Of a stretch of 64,000 nucleotides of DNA, positions 60,039 to 64,000 are shown piece after piece. Source of the DNA: UBA830 sp038146925 (GTDB lineage Bacteria; Pseudomonadota; Alphaproteobacteria; MPNO01; UBA830); the NCBI GenBank assembly GCA_038146925.1, contig JAYQSP010000003.1, positions 1 to 64,000 of the forward strand, written 5' to 3'. Numbering within the stretch: position 1 is the stretch's first letter; every line of letters begins with the position of its first letter. Under the pieces are notes generated by a model. That model saw only the letters and a program-made list of their open reading frames with translations. It did not search any database and was not told the origin of the DNA. The translations under genes were made by a program, and so were the position numbers.

Positions 60039-62108
60039 ATGAAAACCATGGGGGGCTATGCTTTCGCCGTCGATATCGGCGGCACGTTTACCGACATCGT
60101 TCTGCGTCACGAGGACGGGCGCACATGGGTCGACAAGACGCTGACCACCTATGGCGACCTGCTGGAAGGTTTTTTCACGGCGGTCGACGCGGCTATGGAG
60201 AAGGCCGGCGCCGCGCCGGCGGATGTCGACGACGTTATCGTCCACGCCACCACGGTGGTGACCAACGCAGTACTGACCCGGTCGGGCCAGCCGACGGCCC
60301 TGTTCGTGACCGAAGGCTTCAAGGACGTGCTCTATATCCGGGACGAGCACCGCTACGACATGTTCGATCCGCAGATCGAATACGCCGACCCCATCGTGCC
60401 GCGCGAGCTGACCTGGGGCGTCGCCGAACGCACGCTGGCCAACGGCACGGTTTCGGTCGACGTCGACGAAGCGCAGATCAGGCAGTTCGCCGCCGAGATG
60501 AAGGACAAGGGCGTGGCTGCGGTCGGCATCTGTCTGCTCAACGCCTATGTAAACGGCACAAATGAACAACGCATCCGCGACATCCTGCTGACGGAAGCGC
60601 CCGGTCTCTATGTCTCGATCTCGTCGGAAGTCGCGCCGCAGATCCGCGAATATCCGCGCGCGGCGACTACGGCGCTGAACGCCTATACCCGCCCCATCAC
60701 CGAGCCCTATCTGACCCGCCTGTCCCAGGAACTGGAATCGCGCGGCTATGCCAGCCGGCCGCTGATCATGATGTCGAACGGCGGCGTGCTGGGGACCGAA
60801 ACCGCCAGCCGCTTTCCCGTCCGCATGATGGAATCCGGCCCCGCCGCCGGCGCGCTGGTCGCCAGCTATTACGCCGAACGGCTCGGCCTCGACCGGCTGA
60901 TGTCGTTCGATATGGGCGGCACCACCGCCAAGGCCTGCCTGATCGAGGACCGCAAGCCGCTGGTCACCGGCCTGTTCGAGGTCGACCGCATGTACCGCTT
61001 CAAATCGGGCAGCGGCATGCCGGTCATCATCCCGGCGATCGACATGATCGAGATCGGCGCCGGCGGCGGCTCGCTCGCCAGCGTCGATTCCCTGGGCCTG
61101 CTCAAGGTCGGCCCGCGCAGCGCGGGATCGGAACCGGGGCCCGCCTGCTACGGACGCGGCGGCGAGAACCCCGCCGTCACCGACGCCGACGTGGTGATCG
61201 GCATTCTCGACGCCGACAATTTCCTCGGCGGCGAAATGCAGCTGGATAAAGCCGCCGCCGAGGCCGCCATCCAGCCCCTCGCCGACCGGCTGAACACGTC
61301 CGTTGCGCAGACCGCGCGCGGCATCTTCCAGGTGGTCAACGAATCCATGGCCGCGGCGGCCCGCGCGCACGCCACTGACCGCGGCATCGACTATCGCGGC
61401 ATGCCGGTGCTGGCCTTCGGCGGCGCCGGGCCGGTCCATGCCTGCCACGTGGCGGAGCTGCTGGAATCGACCACCGTCATATACCCGCCGCTCGCCAGCG
61501 TGCTGTCGGCGTTCGGCACGCTGGTCACGCCGGTGCGGTTCGATCTTGCCCGCGGCACCGCCGGCGGCATCGACTGGGATGCGGCGGCGAACACCTACGC
61601 CGACATGATCGCCGAAGCCGGCACTGCGCTGGAAGCCGCCGGCGCGCCCGCCGACATCATCCGCTACGTCCACGGCGCCGACATGCGCTATGCCGGCCAG
61701 CAGAACGAGGTGACGGTGGATTTCCCTGCCGATCCGTCGGCAACCCGCGATATCGACGCCATGCGCGAGGCCTTCGAGACCGCCTACGAAGCGCAATACG
61801 GCCTGCGCCTGCCCGACATGCCGATCGAAGTCGTCGCCTGGCGGATCAGCGCTCACGGCCCGGCGGTCGAACGCCACGGCACCCCCGACCTTGCCGATGC
61901 CGCCAGCGCACCCAAGGGCCACCGCGACGTGCTGATCGGCGACGAACCCGAATCCGTCGCCGTCTACGACCGCCCGGCGCTGGCCGCGGGACAGCAGATA
62001 CCGGGACCGGCTATCATCGAGGAACGCGAAACGACGATCTTCATTCTGCCCGGCTGGGACGCATCCGTGGCGGAGAACGGCTGTATTACGGCGGAACGGA
62101 AGGAATAG
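60039..62108 (+). CDS. Hydantoinase/oxoprolinase family protein, subunit A
   Basis: ATP-dependent amidohydrolase subunit of 689 residues of the HyuA/5-oxoprolinase/acetone-carboxylase family. N-terminal acetate-kinase-like strand FAVDIGGTFTDIVL binds the ATP phosphate. VHATTVVTNAVL, GPAAGALVASYYAERLG and SFDMGGTTAKACLI form the second phosphate site. With subunit B it hydrolyses cyclic amides such as hydantoins or 5-oxoproline, or carboxylates ketones; the substrate is not evident. ATG 60039; ATG 60048 is an alternative with GGGA upstream. Subunit B begins four bases after its stop. Confidence 0.92.
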   Translation: MKTMGGYAFAVDIGGTFTDIVLRHEDGRTWVDKTLTTYGDLLEGFFTAVDAAMEKAGAAPADVDDVIVHATTVVTNAVLTRSGQPTALFVTEGFKDVLYIRDEHRYDMFDPQIEYADPIVPRELTWGVAERTLANGTVSVDVDEAQIRQFAAEMKDKGVAAVGICLLNAYVNGTNEQRIRDILLTEAPGLYVSISSEVAPQIREYPRAATTALNAYTRPITEPYLTRLSQELESRGYASRPLIMMSNGGVLGTETASRFPVRMMESGPAAGALVASYYAERLGLDRLMSFDMGGTTAKACLIEDRKPLVTGLFEVDRMYRFKSGSGMPVIIPAIDMIEIGAGGGSLASVDSLGLLKVGPRSAGSEPGPACYGRGGENPAVTDADVVIGILDADNFLGGEMQLDKAAAEAAIQPLADRLNTSVAQTARGIFQVVNESMAAAARAHATDRGIDYRGMPVLAFGGAGPVHACHVAELLESTTVIYPPLASVLSAFGTLVTPVRFDLARGTAGGIDWDAAANTYADMIAEAGTALEAAGAPADIIRYVHGADMRYAGQQNEVTVDFPADPSATRDIDAMREAFETAYEAQYGLRLPDMPIEVVAWRISAHGPAVERHGTPDLADAASAPKGHRDVLIGDEPESVAVYDRPALAAGQQIPGPAIIEERETTIFILPGWDASVAENGCITAERKE

Positions 62109-62112
62109 GGTT

Positions 62113-63669
62113 ATGGCCATGGACGGTATCGAACTGGAAATCCTGTGGAGCAACCTGGTCAGCGCGGCCAGCGAACAGGCACGCGCGCTGCAGCGCATCG
62201 CGTTCAGCCCCGTGGTGCGCGAAGCCGGCGATCTGGCCTGCGCCCTGCTCGACCGCAAGGGCCGCATGATCGCCCAGGCGGTCACCGGCACGCCAGGTCA
62301 CATCAACACCCTGGCGGCGGCGGGCGAGCATTTCGTCGAAAAATTCCCGCCGGACAGCCTGACCGAGGGCGACATCCTGATCACCAACGATCCGTGGCTG
62401 TCGGCCGGGCACTTCTTCGATATCTCCGTCGTCACGCCGGTGTTCCGCAAGGGACGGGTGATCGCGTTCTTCGGATCGACCATTCATCACACGGATATCG
62501 GCGGCTACGGCGTCGGCGCCGGCGCGCGCGACGTGCATGAGGAGGGCCTGTGGATTCCCCGCGCCAAGCTGTACGAGGCGGGCAAGCCGAATGAGCTGCT
62601 GTTCGACATGGTGCGCCACAACGTGCGCACGCCGGACGAGGTGCTGGGCGATCTGGCGGCGCAGGTGTCGTCGGGCCGGGTCGGCGCCGAACGGCTGCAG
62701 CTGCTGTGCGACCGCCACGGGCTGGACGATATCGACGAGCTGTCGGAGGAAATCATCGCCCGGTCGGAAGCCGCGACGCGGGAGTCCATCCGCAAGCTGA
62801 AGGGCGGCACGTATCACGGCGAAAGCCGGTTCGACATTCCGGGCGGCCAGGAAATCCTGTTGAAATGCGCGCTGACCATCGACGCCGACGAAGGCTCGGT
62901 GCATGTGGATTTCGCGGGCTCGTCCGGGCCCAGCCCGCACGGCGTCAACGTGGTGCTGAACTACACCCATGCCTATTCGACCTTCGCCCTGCGCTCGACG
63001 CTCGACCCCGACCTGCCGAACAATTTCGGCAGCCTGAAGCCGATCACCGTCAGCGCACCGGAAGGCTGCATCGTCAACGCCAAATACCCGTCGCCGGTGG
63101 CTGCGCGCCACGTGGTCGGTATGTACGTGCCGATGCCGATCCTGAAGGCGCTGTACCAGGTCGCCCCCGACCGGGTGCTGGCCGAGGGCGCAGGTGCCGT
63201 GTGGACGTTCCAGGTGCAGGGCAAGGACGAGGCAGGCGAGCCGTTCACCAGCGCCATGTTCAACTATTCCGGCGGCATGGGGGCACGGCGCGAAAAACCC
63301 GGCCTCGGCGCCACCTGCTATCCGACCGGGGTCGCCGCCGTGCCGGTGGAAGTGCTCGAAGCCGCCATGCCGATCGAGTTCACCCAGAAGGAGCTGATCG
63401 ACGGTTCCGGCGGCGACGGTGCCGAACGCGGCGGCGACGGACAGGTCATCGCCTTTCATCTGCGCACCGAGGACGACTGGCTGCTCAACGCCGTGCCCAG
63501 CCGCCTGAAGATCGGCGCCGAAGGCTTCGAAGGCGGCGAGGACGGCAAGGCCGGCCGTTTCCTGATCAACGGCAAGGACGCCGCCCAGGCCAACAAGATG
63601 GTCATGCAGCCCGGCGACAAGGTGGTGCTGGAAACCCCCGGCGGCGGCGGCTACGGTAAGATGAAATAG
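62113..63669 (+). CDS. Hydantoinase/oxoprolinase family protein, subunit B
   Basis: Partner of subunit A, 518 residues. It begins IELEILWSNLVSAASEQARA with FSPVVREAGDLACALLDRKG. The block ITNDPWLSAGHFFDISVVTP and the C-terminal GGDGAERGGDGQVIAF ... TPGGGGYG are diagnostic of HyuB. GGAAGGA lies upstream of ATG 62113. Both subunits are needed for the ATP-driven reaction. A cupin gene follows after a palindromic element, probably in the same operon. Confidence 0.93.
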   Translation: MAMDGIELEILWSNLVSAASEQARALQRIAFSPVVREAGDLACALLDRKGRMIAQAVTGTPGHINTLAAAGEHFVEKFPPDSLTEGDILITNDPWLSAGHFFDISVVTPVFRKGRVIAFFGSTIHHTDIGGYGVGAGARDVHEEGLWIPRAKLYEAGKPNELLFDMVRHNVRTPDEVLGDLAAQVSSGRVGAERLQLLCDRHGLDDIDELSEEIIARSEAATRESIRKLKGGTYHGESRFDIPGGQEILLKCALTIDADEGSVHVDFAGSSGPSPHGVNVVLNYTHAYSTFALRSTLDPDLPNNFGSLKPITVSAPEGCIVNAKYPSPVAARHVVGMYVPMPILKALYQVAPDRVLAEGAGAVWTFQVQGKDEAGEPFTSAMFNYSGGMGARREKPGLGATCYPTGVAAVPVEVLEAAMPIEFTQKELIDGSGGDGAERGGDGQVIAFHLRTEDDWLLNAVPSRLKIGAEGFEGGEDGKAGRFLINGKDAAQANKMVMQPGDKVVLETPGGGGYGKMK

Positions 63670-63679
63670 AAACGCGTCT

Positions 63680-63743
63680 GCCCGCTTCTCCTCCCGGCCA
63701 CCCATAAGGATCATCCCGTGGGCGGCCGGGAGGGGGAGCGGGC
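63680..63743. repeat. Long palindromic element, copy 2
   Basis: Same layout as 18559-18622: 25-base arms (63680-63704 and 63719-63743) around a 14-base centre TAAGGATCATCCCG. Three arm positions differ from perfect pairing; two would be G-U pairs in a plus-strand transcript and the third an A-C mismatch. It begins eleven bases after the hyuB stop and ends 27 bases before the cupin start. Confidence 0.88.
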
Positions 63744-63770
63744 CGGCGCCGAAACTCCGAAGGATACGAA

Positions 63771-64000
63771 ATGGCAGACGGAAACACGGTCGGCGGCGTG
63801 CAGATCACGAGCTTCGCGAACTGGGACAATCTGGAAAAGGAATTCGTGCGCGACGGCGTCGAACGCGTCGGCTTCCGCGGCGAGGACACGCTTCTGGTGA
63901 TGAACTGGCTGCAGCCCGGCATGGAGCCCGGCCCGCACAGCCACCCGTTCGAACAGATCGCGGTGATCGTGTCCGGCACAGTGCGGTTCCATGTCGGCGA
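63771..64000 (+). CDS. Cupin domain protein (N-terminal part; runs off the window)
   Basis: First 76 residues of a small cupin. ATG 63771 with AAGGA seven bases upstream. The first cupin motif is visible as PGPHSHPFEQIAVIVSGTVRFHVG, with two His and one Glu as likely metal ligands. Small cupins next to catabolic genes act as isomerases, dioxygenases or ligand-binding proteins. Co-transcription with the hydantoinase pair is likely. Its end is outside the window. Confidence 0.85.
   Translation, partial: MADGNTVGGVQITSFANWDNLEKEFVRDGVERVGFRGEDTLLVMNWLQPGMEPGPHSHPFEQIAVIVSGTVRFHVG

Noticed and set aside
59994..62291. A 765-codon open frame antisense to hydantoinase subunit A
   Set aside because: Produced by codon bias in GC-rich DNA. 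It has no family motifs and an odd His/Arg/Gly-rich composition, while the sense frame has clear HyuA signatures.
62086..63714. A 542-codon open frame antisense to hydantoinase subunit B
   Set aside because: Same reason as the antisense frame over subunit A; the sense frame carries the HyuB blocks.

Overview
The window is GC-rich bacterial chromosome and looks like an alphaproteobacterium, probably from the Rhodospirillales side. Supporting evidence: a class I lysyl-tRNA synthetase, a DUF4167 protein, a Coq7-type quinone hydroxylase with UbiG, an NDUFAF5-like methyltransferase, and the gene chain lysC - ptsP - prfA - prmC - DUF4167 - clpB. No phage, plasmid backbone, CRISPR array, insertion sequence or rRNA was found. 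One tRNA gene, tRNA-Leu(CAA), is present.

Layout. 1-11 kb: lysK; a P450/GMC-oxidoreductase pair divergent from an AEC permease; a deleted P-type ATPase relic; a SixA-like / hydrolase / metY / secreted SUOX-fold operon; an SDR, a GST and tRNA-Leu. 11-16 kb: a 655-base stretch without a gene, a small membrane protein, a frameshifted flavin monooxygenase-like gene, and a YqaA - dsbB - coq7 run. 15-21 kb: four plus-strand catabolic hydrolase/PLP genes (M20 amidohydrolase, gamma-glutamyltransferase, YtcJ-like amidohydrolase, D-threonine-aldolase-like enzyme), interrupted by an apparent structured small RNA on the minus strand. 21-26 kb: a minus-strand set (hydroxycinnamoyl-CoA hydratase/lyase-like enzyme, acyl-CoA dehydrogenase, NDP-forming acyl-CoA synthetase) that looks like side-chain degradation of phenylpropenoids.

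26-43 kb is a housekeeping block: an M23 endopeptidase, clpB behind a heat-shock-type promoter, DUF4167, prmC-prfA-hemA-hisS, a RodZ-like protein, ptsP, a nitronate monooxygenase-like gene, lysC and divergent ubiG. The hemA here is glutamyl-tRNA reductase (C5 pathway), which is unexpected in an alphaproteobacterium. 43-50 kb: a YcaQ-like glycosylase, DUF1178, methyltransferases, an omega-amidase-like hydrolase, grxC and comF. Between grxC and comF lie a decayed EamA transporter, a candidate 21-residue peptide gene and a stand-alone GAF protein with atypical codon use. 50-60 kb: tandem MFS transporters, mutT, argJ, a class GN sortase with its VIT/VWA target, an aspartate-type aminotransferase and an RNA-processing-type metallo-beta-lactamase. 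60-64 kb: a hydantoinase/oxoprolinase A-B pair and the start of a cupin gene.

Features that stand out beyond gene calling: the small RNA candidate near 16.7 kb, two copies of a long palindromic element (18.6 and 63.7 kb), three damaged genes, the glutamyl-tRNA reductase in a gammaproteobacterial-style hemA-prfA-prmC order, and the variant sortase signal. Function calls come from motif reading alone; no database search was possible.
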